64,000 bases of DNA from positions 310,728 to 374,727 of the forward strand of contig VXAA01004089.1 of NCBI GenBank assembly GCA_013399115.1, written 5' to 3'. Source of the stretch: Anseranas semipalmata. Its lineage: Eukaryota > Chordata > Aves > Anseriformes > Anseranatidae. Shown piece after piece: positions 12,825-23,536 of this stretch; positions within the stretch are counted from its first letter, which is position 1, and each line of letters opens with the position of its first letter. The notes below the pieces were generated by a model. The model was given only the letters and a program-made list of their open reading frames with translations, ran no database searches and was not told the DNA's origin. Both the position numbers and the translations under genes were made by a program.

Positions 12825-13023
12825 ACAGAATCACAGAATCACAAATGGTTGAAGTTGGAAGGAACCTCTGGGTCCATCTGGTCCAACCCCCTGCTCAAGC
12901 AGGGACGCCCAGAGCAGGTTGCCCAGGACCATGTCCAGGTAGCTTTTGAATACTTCTAAGGAGAGACTCCACAACCTCTCTGGGCAACCTGTGCCAGTGT
13001 TCATTCACCCACACAGTAGTATA
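12825..13023 (-). mobile_element. CR1 LINE, 3' end, minus strand, well preserved
   Basis: Read on the minus strand this is the 3' end of a CR1 retrotransposon. It begins near TGTGCCAGTG-type sequence, runs through the typical segments for 'CCCAGAGAGGTTGTGGAG' and 'GGTCCAACCC'-type wording, and ends in two and a half copies of the 8-bp tail (GTGATTCT on the minus strand; CAGAATCACAGAATCAC at 12826-12842 on plus). There is no poly-A tail, as expected for CR1. It is 5'-truncated to about 200 bp, as most bird copies are. The close match to the familiar avian wording suggests a fairly young copy. It overlaps part of the meaningless frame at 12946-13155. Confidence 0.93.
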
Positions 13024-14567
13024 CCTCTAATTTTAAGCTTTTTTTCTCCTGAAAAATCTACAGCCCTCTGTCAAAGGCTCATTCAGCACAACATTTTATT
13101 AGATGTGATTCAGCTCCAGATTCAGACACCTAAATTTAGGGATATAATTATGTGAACACAGACTCGAGTCAGTTGCCCACACAGGCATTTAGAGTCATTT
13201 GAGACACCATGGCATACCTGAGATGTTTGTAGGCCAAATATATTTGACCAGGACTTAGAGTAGACCCCTGCCCTTCATGAGAGAAAGATGCAAGGCAGAA
13301 GGGATAGCCTATGGCATCGTGAATGCCAGTAGAAACCCATGGTTAGGCAGCTGGATTGCGTGCTTACATTTGCTAAGTTGAATCACTCTCGTACTGGAAA
13401 AAAAAAAAAAAAAAAGAGTTTAGACACCATTTGACAAACACACCTGAATAGAGATACCTAGCTTAGATATTTGAGCCTGGAGTCAAGATATTCTTCACCT
13501 GGACTTGTTTCTGTTGCTTACATAAAAAATGTCTTGAGATATGCAAGGGCATCCCACCTGATCCCACCCTGGCTGACATTTCAGGTGACTGCCTCCCACA
13601 GATCCTTTCATGCATCTGCCATTCATCTGCCATCCACCTTGAATACCCTAGGTCACCTCAAATAGCATTAGATACCTCTGTTTAGGCAACTGAATGTCCC
13701 TTCTGTCTGCAAGGCTCGCTGCATCTTTCCTGTCACTCTGTCTTCTCCATCTTTTCCATGTGGTGTGTTAGCCTGTTTGGTCCTTTTTTCTACACTACAA
13801 GGCTGGGCAGCTTTAAAGGCCCTAGGTAAGACTCATGTAGCCCACAGACTTTTTGATCATGCTGCAGATGAATGTTGTATAAATTGGCTGCATTGGGAAG
13901 TGGCTGGATCTTTGATTCTTGTTATCAGAGGTAATGCATTGTAACCCTGAAAGCCTGATGAGGTTCCTGCAATAATCTCATTGTTGCATCTTGTTATACA
14001 GAAATGAATCATGTTTAGGAACAGATTTATTTGCAGATGGAGTGAACAGGGAGGAAGTCAGAACTAAGAAAGCTTTAGCTCTTTTATTTGCCATCTCCTA
14101 CTTGCCCACCACAGAATTAATCCCACTCGTGTTTGTAATCCAGTGCAGCACCAAGACTTTCAGTCCTTTAAGACAGATGAAGGGAGCTAGGAAAAAGCTC
14201 CTTATACAACAAATGCAAAGGATCTGTCAGGGAAGGTTCAAACTCCTTTCAGATGAAGCCTTGGCCATCTCTCCCCACCAGACTTTTTTCCCTTTCTATA
14301 TATCCTAAGTACTGATTGTGAACCATACCAAAATAGTTCAGGGTTAACAAACTGATTTTTAATCAGTTATTGACTTCAACTGGAACAAAGCAACAGTAAC
14401 TTCAGTTGAAGCTAAATACAAACTAGAACAGGATTTGAAAATCCTCCGCTAAACTCTCTGGGACAGGGTCTACTACTTACCAGTTAAACGCACACATACA
14501 ACTATTGGACTTCCAGGTGTGCCCACCTTGCATGTAGTGGTAAAATAATAAATAAAATGTTGCTGAT

Positions 14568-14602
14568 GTTGCTGACAGCGATAATAATAACAATAATAAT
14601 AG
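14568..14602. repeat. (AAT)n microsatellite, imperfect
   Basis: ATAATAATAACAATAATAAT with one AAC unit; its reverse strand yields the Leu-rich frame at 14477-14665. Confidence 0.88.
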
Positions 14603-14841
14603 AAAATATGATTGCGTTAACTCTGAGAAGACCCACTGCCCAGAAATACAGAGCATGGCATTCAAGTATCATTTTTCTTTTTTAATGTATTTCAGCATTA
14701 TTATGATTACTATTGACTTTTTGGTTATCCATCAGCACATGGTGGGTGGAAATATCTTGGGGTGTGACTGATGGTGCTAGTTTGTTCTTTTTTTTTTTTT
14801 TTTCCTGCTGAATTTCTTGATGTGTATGCTTTTCCACGCAG

Positions 14842-14889
14842 ATGGCACCTTTGGCAACAGCCTGCCTGGCAGGATTTCAGGGCACCATT
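14842..14889 (+). other. Possible small exon after a strong acceptor
   Basis: A 16-T run followed by TGTATGCTTTTCCACGCAG makes a convincing 3' splice site at 14841. Downstream, one phase reads GTFGNSLPGRISGHH, then stop TAA at 14889-14891; another phase stays open to 15007. Short, unassigned, and the region could instead be conserved noncoding sequence. Confidence 0.12.
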
Positions 14890-15667
14890 AATCTATCAAA
14901 GCAATGCTAATGAATTTGGACTCTTAACAGTTTACTCACCATCTGCTTCTAACTGCCATCCTCCTCTGTGCTGTCCCTCATGCTTCCCTCATGGAGGATG
15001 GGAACTCTGAACAGCACTGATTAATGTTCTTAGCCTGCAAGCACCCAGAGCCTGGTGTAGTTATTGACTTCCTGTAACATTTTTGCTGAAAAACAGTGTT
15101 AAAAATTCAAAAACACAGACATTGAAAAACTTTGCAAAAGCCAAAGGCCATATTTTAGACCCTCAAAATTGCTTAATTTTCCCTAAGTTTGTAGACACTT
15201 AGGTTTCAATCAGTTTCTACCTTCCTTCTATACTAGTTTACTTAACAAAAGTTATTAAACTCAGAATAATCATTCTTAATTTGTCATTTGCATTATATGT
15301 TCCTGGGTTTACTGCAAACCTGAAAAAATTTGGGGGGATTGTTTACTTAAAACACTTATCTGTTTTTTCCCAATTATATCAGTTGGTCTAAATACAGACA
15401 TTGCCTGTCCACAAACCTCACCTCACATTATATCCCCAGATAAGCAGAATTACCACCATTCTTCCAGTAAAATCCCTTACATTTCTGTGGCAGTCTAGTA
15501 TTGCCAAGGTGCTCCACACCTATCTCATTCCACCGTGGATGTGATTTGCAAACTAGGTGGTTTCCCTGCCTATCTGGCCTGCAGGACCTAAGCCAGAAAC
15601 ATTCGCAGAGCACAAAGAAACACATCCAAGAAAAATGAGATTTATAACCCTTTTGCTGACTCCTTTT

Positions 15668-15832
15668 TATTCAAAAGTCTCATGGCTTCACCTGGAACGG
15701 GGCAGTCCCAGGTGCAAGTTTCTCTTCTTCCCGAGGGGATTTGAAACCACATCTCTATTTCTCTACCTCCCAGGAGAATACCCTAACCACCAAAAGATAG
15801 TCCTGGAGATTGTGGGTCTCATAACCTTTTCC
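15668..15832 (-). mobile_element. tRNA-derived SINE-like repeat, minus strand
   Basis: On the minus strand the element starts TGGTGGTTAGGGTATTCTCC (A-box-like, TGGTTAGGGTATTC), continues TGGGAGGTAGAGAAATAGAG, and has a B-box-like GGTTTCAAATCCCC. This is the promoter order and spacing of a tRNA gene head. About 80 bp of non-tRNA body follows. It resembles a widespread old amniote repeat whose reversed text contains 'CCCAGGAGAGTGCCCTAACCAC'. It is too diverged to be a tRNA gene (no paired acceptor stem seen). I cannot name the family. Confidence 0.55.
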
Positions 15833-16544
15833 AGTAAATCTGTTCTACTTTAATTAAATATTCATTGTGCTTATGAAAGAGATAATAACCCTAGACAGAG
15901 GCAGAATGGGTAAACTTGGGTTATAATCCCATATCTAACAGATAAGCTCAGCGTGATGCACTGGGTTTGTGAAACTTATTTTAGGGTATGTATACATTAC
16001 CTAGGGAGATTGTAGGATCCCTTTAAAGCTTCATATGACAGTCAGCAGACAAAGTTGGACAATGCAGCAGTGAATATTGTAGTACTCTAGTCTTTCTGCA
16101 GCTCTAGTGCCTAATACGTTGCTGCCTGAATTATTTCCTTTTAATTAAAAAAAAGGAAATAATAATTCCCCAGTGACGTAACTGTAGATACATGGTGATT
16201 TATTAATAAAGATTGCTGCATATGGGCTAAGCAACTTAGGACAGTGAGTAAAACATTTTAATTATAACCTCTACAATATTTATAAGACTGGTCATGACAG
16301 TGACAAATTCAGCATTGCAATTTAGAGAGTTATCAAAAAACAGTGAGAAAAATGGTAGAATTCTGAGCTAACTTATTGTCACCTTCAAAACAGAGCAAAA
16401 CAAGGGCTTGGCAATGGGTAGTGAAAGTGTTTGAGGCACAGAAAACATGCTTATAATGAAACATGATTAGGAAATAAAGATGATAAACAAACACGAGGGA
16501 TGTAATAGAGATCGTGAAATTGGTCGTTCCCAGTTACCCTGTTT
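15833..16544. other. Unassigned single-copy DNA
   Basis: No gene or repeat recognised. An inverted T/A-rich pair flanks 16135-16165 (GGAAATAAT words facing ATTATTTCC), giving a small hairpin. Confidence 0.5.
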
Positions 16545-16765
16545 CATATTACAAGAATAATGAACATCTTATGGATCTGAATGGCAAGATGTTCAGAGAT
16601 GATAAAAGGGAAGACACTTTTTCACAATGGATAATTGACCTGTGGAACTGATTGCCACATGATAGCCCCAAGTCCAAGAGCTTAGCAGGTTTTAAAAAGG
16701 ATTAAACATGTATAGGGATAATTAGTTCATCTATTACTAAACAAGATAAGTTTTATTAGTCACTA
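16545..16765 (+). mobile_element. Ancient CR1-like LINE fragment, plus strand
   Basis: The run TAATTGACCTGTGGAACTG, then ATTGCCACATGATAG, AAGAGCTTAGCAGG, TTTTAAAAAGGATTAAACATG and TATAGGGATAA follows the order of words typical of old CR1 subfamilies just before the element end (translated: ...VELIAT...; KSLAGF-type). It is heavily mutated with no intact frame. I am confident of the family, less so of the exact limits. Confidence 0.7.
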
Positions 16766-17387
16766 GTTGCATTAAATGAGATAAAGACCTTGCAGGAAAC
16801 TTTAATTCTTACCTAGTAAGAAATTCTCAAATCTCAATTTTAAATGACATTTTCAAAAATAAATATTTTTGTATTTCTGTTCCATAGAAAAAGATTTTTT
16901 TCCAAAAAGTAAGCATGCCTCTTCTTTCGCTTTTTTGATATAACTAGCAAATAATCTGATTTCATCTTGTCTAAAAGATGGATGAGCACTGACATGTCCT
17001 GGCTTATAATTGGTATCTGCACTGAAGCAACTCCTGTGAGATGCAGTGGACATTCTTCCAAAAAGCATACAGGAGAGTTCAGACACCTTCTCAAAGTGTT
17101 CATGAATGAGATTAATTTAAGATTCTAGAAGACATTCTACACTAAGAACATTCCATCCTATGTACTTTTAGGGTGGATAAATGACTTGTATTCTAGAGTG
17201 ACAATGCTCATCCAAAGACTCCACCTGTGTGTAATCAACAACCTTACTTTCTTACTCATTTTGAAAACATTCCTTTTTCTTGGCCCAGGTTCCATTAATT
17301 TACCAGAAGCATCTGCAAGAACACATTTCTCCTCAGCTTTCTAGACAATGAGCAGAGAGAGTTGCTACACCCAGACAGGAGTTTGAA

Positions 17388-17505
17388 GAATCATGGGATC
17401 ACAGAAAAAAATAGGTTAAAAGGGACTTTTGGAGGCCATCTGGTCACAGTAGGGCTAACAGTGAAGTTAGACCAAGCTTTTTAGGCATTTTAAACATCTG
17501 AATCA
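17388..17505 (-). mobile_element. Old CR1 LINE 3' end, minus strand
   Basis: GAATCATGGGATCACAG at the left edge is the degenerate 8-bp CR1 tail read backwards. It is followed by TAAAAGGGACTTTTGGAGG, CATCTGGTC and GTGAAGTTAGACCAAGC, matching the reversed CR1 3' UTR of an older subfamily (the 'GAAGTTAGATCAGGTTGC' variant). Only about 115 bp is recognisable. Confidence 0.7.
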
Positions 17506-18235
17506 CTCTCTGGAAGTGTGGGTATCTCTCTCCTTATAGAAAATGCTGTGATGACAATAGAAGAACACATAAGAAGTCTAAATGAATGCTTCAGTGTAAA
17601 TAAGATGAATCTCTCGTCATTCTTTTCTCTTTGTCTATCACCCCATTGGCCCACTTTTCCCTCCATTTATCTGACACTGTCTATTGTTCATAGTTATCGC
17701 CATGTTACTGAAATATGCAAAACAAGTTTGGAAGCCACCTGTACCAAAGATGTTCCTTACAAATAGTGTGGTATTGAGAAACCATATTTTCTTTAGTGTT
17801 TTTCCTACTAAAAGAATGTTTTTTTCTCAATTTTTCACCTAGGCAATACCTTGCTCAAAGCTCCATGCTAAAGTGTTTAGATTGCTAGCCTGCTTAAAGC
17901 TAACATAGGTATCCCAACACTATACTTCCATCTAAAGTTCAGACATAACTTATATACACTTCTTGATGGCAACCTTGTCAGCCATTAATGTCAACCAACC
18001 AAACAAATAAAATACCAGAATCCAGTTCCAAGAATGTGTGAGATTGACATCAAATTATTTCCTTCATTTGGCTTTTGATTATTGCACCCTTAGGGGTTTT
18101 CAGGTACAGGCACATCATCAAGCTACATTTCATTTGTCCTGTACTAATATATATATATATATATAATGGTAGTCAAGTATGCAATAGATTACTGGAGCAC
18201 TGCATGTTTTTGAGTGTATTTGTCTTCACATCACT
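17506..18235. other. Unassigned single-copy DNA
   Basis: One 82-codon frame (17518-17766) without a domain and the (AT)n at 18147. Confidence 0.5.
18147..18165. repeat. (AT)n microsatellite
   Basis: About nine and a half AT units. A shorter (TA)n tract is at 42760-42772. Confidence 0.92.
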
Positions 18236-18352
18236 CTTATGAGGAAATCAAATACACTCATTCCCATATCACAGATTGGGAACTGAAGCACAGAAAGGAA
18301 AAACAACTTGTTGAAGGATCACTTAGGAAGTCCATGGAAGAGCAAGGCCTTG
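18236..18352 (-). mobile_element. MIR/L2-like ancient repeat, minus strand
   Basis: CCCATATCACAGATTGGGAA, CTGAAGCACAGAAAGG, AACTTGTTGAAGGATCAC, AGGAAGTCCATGGAAGAGC matches the reversed MIR/L2 block (CCCATTTTACAGATGGGGAA, CTGAGGCACAGAGAGG, CTTGCCCAAGGTCACAC, AGTAAGTGGCAGAG). The order and spacing of four words make this a fairly safe call. It overlaps the frame 18214-18456, which is therefore not a gene. Confidence 0.65.
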
Positions 18353-18788
18353 AAAAACCAAACCCATCATTCATTTTAGGGAATCATTCTTCTTTCTATT
18401 ACACTGAAGTCTGCGATTCTTCCATAATCACATGCTTCCAGGAGCTGAGACTTTAATGCAAAACACAAACCACAAACAAAAATTCCCTTGAAAATGTAAG
18501 AATTTACAGCAAGTCATAGACTGACACAATCTTTCTTTTTAAATTGCTTTTTTGGTCCAACTCAGTATTCCCTCTAAAGAGCTGAATGCTACAGGTTTAT
18601 CCCCAAAATATCAACAATGAAAGGTGAATCTCCCCTTAGAAAACCCCTGTGTGTCCAGTGTCACTCTTTCCCCACCACTTAGAGAGGCAGCACATTTTCC
18701 CAGAGGTGTAGTTCTTCCTTTATCCTTACTGCTTTATCCCAAAGAACCGCATCACCCACCTCATTCCTCCCACTCCTTCCTATTCTAG

Positions 18789-18829
18789 TTTTTTTTTTTT
18801 CCCTGTATCACTTTTTTTTTTTTTTTTTT
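18789..18829. repeat. Two T runs (T12 and T18)
   Basis: T12 at 18789-18800 and T18 at 18812-18829, just before the CNE-like block. Other T runs of this size are at 14788-14803, 38167-38183 and 56137-56163. Confidence 0.9.
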
Positions 18830-18839
18830 AAGCTCACAC

Positions 18840-19680
18840 TGCTGTGGGATATTCCCCCAAGGTCTGGAAAGATCAGTCATACATTACACGATACGTGGGC
18901 AAACTGGCCAGATTACAGAGAAGCAGCAGCTCTAGGTTAAATAACAATGTGTTCCCGAAACACCTGTTAGAGCACTCCAAAACATTTCATTCGCAGGGAC
19001 TTGCTGCAACACATAGAGACCTTTTAAGACACATGTTCACCTGGAAACTTCCTGGTGCTGGTTCTGTAGCTTGTTTAAATAATTTCCAGCTCACTGCAAT
19101 GCTAAGCTTTATCTCTGAATGTTTCAACAATGATGTACAATACCAAAGTGGGGGTGGGGGGAGAAAAAAAGACGAAAAGCCTGAATTGTGTCGTTTAGTT
19201 TTAATTTATTTTTTGCTATAGATGGGTTGTGGATAGGTGGGTTAATCTGGGAATATCTTCAGGCAGTTGGTATTACCAATTTAGCATGGCTCTGTCTGCA
19301 TTTTATCTCAGCTGAGATTCTAAATTAAACATGCATTTAAAAATAATAGCATCTGAACAGGGTGTCTCATTCAATTTTAGCTGGCTGCAGTGTTTTGTTA
19401 TGTTTGCATGTTGCTCTGTAAATGTTTGTGTTCCTTATCCTGATTACAGATGCAATTTTACAGCCTGTTTATTGATTTTAAAACTTTAGAATACCATTGA
19501 CATCAGCCACAAGGAACCGCATTTGTCTGGCAAGAGATTGCAGAAAGAATTTTAGACCTGATTAATTTGGTCTTGTGTTACTTTTCCACTTGAACTTGTA
19601 ATAGGAAGTCTACATATTCATTGTATTGTTTGCACTTGTAAAAAGCCAATGCATCACATTGGTATATTTAAACACATGGA
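18840..19680. promoter_or_regulatory. Candidate conserved noncoding element (CNE)
   Basis: About 840 bp without repeats or low-complexity runs except G-rich 19149-19160. It is balanced in composition and dense in developmental factor-like words: CATGCATTTAAAAATAATAG, TTTGCATGTTGCTCTGTAAA, CTGATTAATTTGGTC, TCAGCTGAGA (E-box). It contains a 125-codon plus frame (18844-19221) with no domain, so the low stop density may reflect constraint or chance. Enhancer-like behaviour is inference; only cross-species alignment can show conservation. Confidence 0.3.
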
Positions 19681-22600
19681 AGATTTTTTTCTTTCTTAGT
19701 CATTTTAGTTATCTTGTATAAACAGTTTGAAATAAATAAGTGTACATGTGAAAATAGATAAGAATTCACAAGGTTCTGTTAAAAAAAAACACAACCAAAT
19801 ACACACTGTATTTCTCACTGTAAATAACAAATCCAAATAATATTGTATTTTTGATCGTCAGTCATAACTACAGAAGTTAAGTCAGTTTAAATCTTTCCTG
19901 AGTAAAGAGTTCATGATCTGACCTAAGAATTACCGTAATATTTAGAGCTAATAACATTTAAACAAAAAAAGACTTCTTCAAGGACACCTCTCAGCCTGGA
20001 GTCTAAGCCAAGGATAACAACTGATTTAGACTTCACAGCAATCCCACGGACTAAGAAACAGCTCACTTAAACAGAAGAAAGCTAAAGCCCCATAGCTAAA
20101 ACTCTGCCTAGATGACACCTACAAAATCATTGTTACCATTGAACAAATGACGAATTCACAAATGGTTTACAGGGGCCACAAAAGCCGCAAATATTACGCT
20201 ATGGCCAAGAAAATTGGTCCAATGTTAAATTGTCATTGAAAGGTATTCAATACGATGTATGACAAATAAACATTCCTCTGGAAAACTTTTCTGTTTCCTT
20301 AATCCCTTTATTCTCCAAACTACAGTTTGGACCACAGCAAAATTAGAGCCAGTAACAGTCAGAAACCCATGGGGGCAAAGGGTGTCTGTTAAGTGCAAGA
20401 TATATTGACTACGTAATGCTAGAGAAGTTCTTTTATGCTTGAATGCAGCTTTTTCCTCAGTTCAGTGTTTAACCCCTGAGAATACCATTATTAGAAAAAT
20501 ACAATGCATTACATCTTTTTTCCAACATTCCTTAGACAAAACTGAATGACTTATAAAAGATTTCATATTCAACCTGTACAACCTGGCCAACTGCATTTGC
20601 CTATGGGAAGAAAAAAAGAAGATAAGGTAAATAATTTCAAGAATGAGCTCTGTTAAAAGATTGACAATATTTTCAAACAACATTTTCCTAGAAATGTTTA
20701 AAATTTTTATATTAAAACATAGCAGCACTGGTATGTCAGTCAATATGGTGAGAAACTAAACCTCTTTCTGAAGAAAGAGAGGAAAATTACTGTAAAACTT
20801 AACTTTCCCCTTATATATCATAATTTCTATGATGTCACCTCAGAACTTAGTCAAAAAGGGATTGTAATTTCTAAAGAAAATGATAATTTCCTTTATTAGT
20901 CTGTAATGTGAGTTTGGTTTCTTTAACTATAGTCAAGAGGAGGATCTCACCTTAACTGGGTCTTAGACAACTGAAAGTCACTGTACCAAGCAGCAATGCA
21001 ATTTGTCTATTTTTCAAGACTGCTTAGGTCCATAGTATCTACACATATTAGATGTCTTGCTAGTTAGTAAGAAAATGTTGAATCTGTTTAACTTCATCTA
21101 CCTGCATGCGCTCACGAGAGTTTTTCCTGGGAAATGCATCCTTAGTGTTTACCTAAACCCTTTTAAAAACTTTCTCCAAGAAAATGGCATCTAAGCTCTG
21201 TATAAATTTCATGGAAATGTTAAATGAGTTAGCTCTGTTGAGGTTTGTGATTACCTTAGTCAGACACCTAGTAAGATATTCTATTTCTGTAGAAGTCTGG
21301 TGGTAAAAGGCCTCAAGAAGCAACAGAGCTACATTATAGGAGCTATATATTATAGGAGCAAGTCAATTTGAGGGAATAATTTTCCTATGTCCTGAATGCT
21401 TGCCAGGAGAATATCCTGCAAGCTGCAGGCTATTTTTATGCAAGGACTTGTCACCCCTTCTGTTAAATATGATCCATTCCATGGTTTGATATTGGGGTGG
21501 GAAAAGTTGCCTCCTGTAATGGTTAAAGTAGCCAGCAAAAAGAATCAGAAACAGACTCCAAACACAAAGCTTTGGCATGGTCAAAAGTTTCACAAATTCA
21601 CCTTCTCCTCATATCCTTCCTCTGCTGAGCTGGGAAGGATCCTGCAATGCGTGAAAGCACTTAACATTTCTTTTTGCTGTCCTCAGCTCTCAGCAGAAGA
21701 GGACATCTACCTCAAGTAGACTATTTGTCTTCCTGGAAGGAGAGTGAAAAGATGAAGGTTCTTCATTGAGGTGTGCTGAATAAGACCTACAAAACACTTA
21801 CCTTTCTGTTCTAGCGAAAACTTAATTTTTTAAGTGATCTTTATTCCTCTTGCAGACCAAGCCACCAATCTTTTCAAAGCCCAGGTGAAGACACCAATAA
21901 AGCTCTAGTGTCCAAATGCAGTGGATGCTATATTTGTAAAGGTCAAATTTCCTTAGGCTTTCTCAGCCTAAACAAAATCAAAAATGCCTTCTTAAACAGT
22001 CAAAAAGACATAAGGTCACACCCAGAGCCCATAATGATTACTAACTTCTGAAGCAGTTAGTGGTACCGCCTGTTATATCAAGTCTACCAGCCCATTAACA
22101 CATTCAAAAACACAAAATAACAAAAACAATGAAGAACCGATACACAAGTGAAGGATGTACAACAAATATTGAGAGAATCCCTCAGTGGCACAGTGTTCCA
22201 GTAGAGATGAGGCAACCCATGGTTTGATCATTTTAAGACATGTAGTGAAAATCACCTCGTCTGATGAAATCTGTACACAGTGATCCTGCCATGAAGTCCA
22301 GTTGTAAAGCGGAGAGGCTGCAGAGGTCAGCTCTGTACAATGAGAGATGCAAGAATGAGGATGTCTTCTACTTCCCAACATCCAGCTGTGCAGCTTGATC
22401 TAGAAGCAAATAAGTTGCCATATGTTGATTTTCTAAGAGTTACTTTCCTAAGTGGCAGCTTTCATGAAGGCCATAATGTGAAATTTCATGGATAGCTGAA
22501 AGGTAGTATTCCCATTTTATCAACAATTTCTATTTCCAGAAGAATTCATATATCACCTTCACTTTGAGTAAAGATGGCCCTTATGGGTCAGATCAGAAAA

Positions 22601-22950
22601 TAATTAGCTGGTAAACAAGAAAGATAAGGGAGGTACTACCAGGAAAAACAGGAGAACTGACTTGAGTGGGATGTAAAGGAGAAAGTACCACAAAGGGCAA
22701 TGGGAAAGAATAAAATGCTAAATAATGGGAAGAAGAATATCCAAGTACTGAAAAATATCACACAAAGAAGCTTAAAATTAATTTGGATAAAGCACCGGGC
22801 AGAGTACAGCAGTAAGCAAAGCAAAAGGAGGGAGATTTACCCCTTCTATTCTGTATCTCTAGGGGCTTAGATAAAGACAAACACCATCAGAAAGAGGGAA
22901 AATCAAGGTTAAGGTCACCCAAGGGCAAAACAGATCAAGGTCAAAAAGTA
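19681..22950. other. Single-copy DNA, no gene seen
   Basis: No repeat or exon is convincing. A 29-bp acceptor-donor pair (CCTCTTGCAG at 21855, CCCAG|GTGAAG near 21886) could in theory bound a micro-exon but has no partner. Confidence 0.55.
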
Positions 22951-23048
22951 TCCAAAGCTTGTGAAGTCTTTCTCCTTGGAGATTTTCAAAACCTGACTGG
23001 ACATGGCCCTGAGCAATATGCCCTAGCTGATCCTGTCCTGAGCTGGAA
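22951..23048 (+). mobile_element. Older CR1 LINE, 5' piece of interrupted copy
   Basis: The segment reads GTGAAGTCTTTCTCCTTGG..., then GACTGGACATGGCCCTGAGC and AGCTGATCCTGTCCTGAGC. This is the CR1 3'-UTR region that normally lies about 40-140 bp before the CR1 end. It stops mid-element at about 23048, where the younger CR1 begins, and its missing terminus reappears at 23494-23536. It is more diverged than the inner copy. Confidence 0.8.
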
Positions 23049-23053
23049 TTTTA

Positions 23054-23493
23054 AGAGTGCAAAAGAGGGCCACCAAGATGGTCAAGGGACTGGAGCATCT
23101 CTCCTATCAAGAGAGGCTGAGGGAGCTGGCACTGTTCAGCCTGGAGAAAAGGATCTTATCATTGTCTATAAATATCCAAAGGGAGGATCCAAAGAAGATG
23201 GAGCCAGGCTCTTTTCAGTGGTGCCCAGTGCCAGGACAAGAGGCAATGGGCACAAACTGGAACACAGGAGGTTCTGTCTAAATATCAGGAAGCACTTCTG
23301 TGCTGTGTAGGTGATGGAGCACTGGAATAAGTTTCCCAGAGAGGTTGTGGAGTCTCCCTCCTTGAAGATCTTCAAAAGCCACCTGGACATGGTCCTGGGC
23401 AACCTGCTCTGGGTGTCCCTACTTGACCGGGGGTGTGGGCCAGATGACCTCCAGAGGTCCCTTCCAACCTCAACTACTCTGTGATTCTGTGAT
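23054..23493 (+). mobile_element. CR1 LINE, 5'-truncated, inserted into an older CR1
   Basis: About 440 bp of CR1 3' end on the plus strand, ending in CTCTGTGATTCTGTGAT. The first 225 bp (frame 23057-23281) still read as the C-terminal end of the CR1 reverse-transcriptase [23 protein letters not shown], then a frame break near 23150 where about 15 bp appear to be missing. The 3' UTR follows with the usual wording (AGAGGTTGTGGAGTCTCC; GATGACCTCCAGAGGTCCC). It is not functional. Parts of another, more diverged CR1 flank it on both sides (22951-23048 and 23494-23536), so this copy looks nested. Confidence 0.93.
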
Positions 23494-23536
23494 CTCCAGA
23501 AGCTTTCTTTAAACTCAGCCATCCTGTGATTCTGGC
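23494..23536 (+). mobile_element. Older CR1 LINE, 3' terminus of interrupted copy
   Basis: CTCCAGAAGCTTTC..., then AACTCAGCCATCCTGTGATTCTG, is a diverged CR1 terminus (compare CTCCAGAGGTCCCTTCC, then the 8-bp tail). It sits immediately after the tail of the inner CR1 and continues the element that breaks off at 23048. About 16-18 bp of the expected junction sequence is missing, presumably lost at insertion. Confidence 0.7.

Larger units (their letters stand above)
13024..15667. other. Single-copy DNA with a few possible old repeat words
   Basis: CAGACACCTAAATTTAGGG at 13124-13142 echoes the TTAGGCACCTAA-type repeats. A18 lies at 13398. Frames at 13991-14308 and 14771-15010 have no domain. 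The block 14800-15060 looks conserved in style (TTAATCTATCAAAGCAATGC; CACTGATTAATGTTC). Confidence 0.5.

Noticed and set aside
15668..15832. A real tRNA gene on minus
   Set aside because: A and B boxes are present but acceptor and anticodon stems do not pair, and the text matches a dispersed SINE-type repeat.
21856..21884. 29-bp micro-exon between TTGCAG and GTGAAG
   Set aside because: Such pairs are common by chance; no partner exons or frame support.
23057..23522. Open frames on both strands at 23.1-23.5 kb
   Set aside because: They translate the CR1 reverse-transcriptase C-terminal remnant or its opposite strand, not a host gene.
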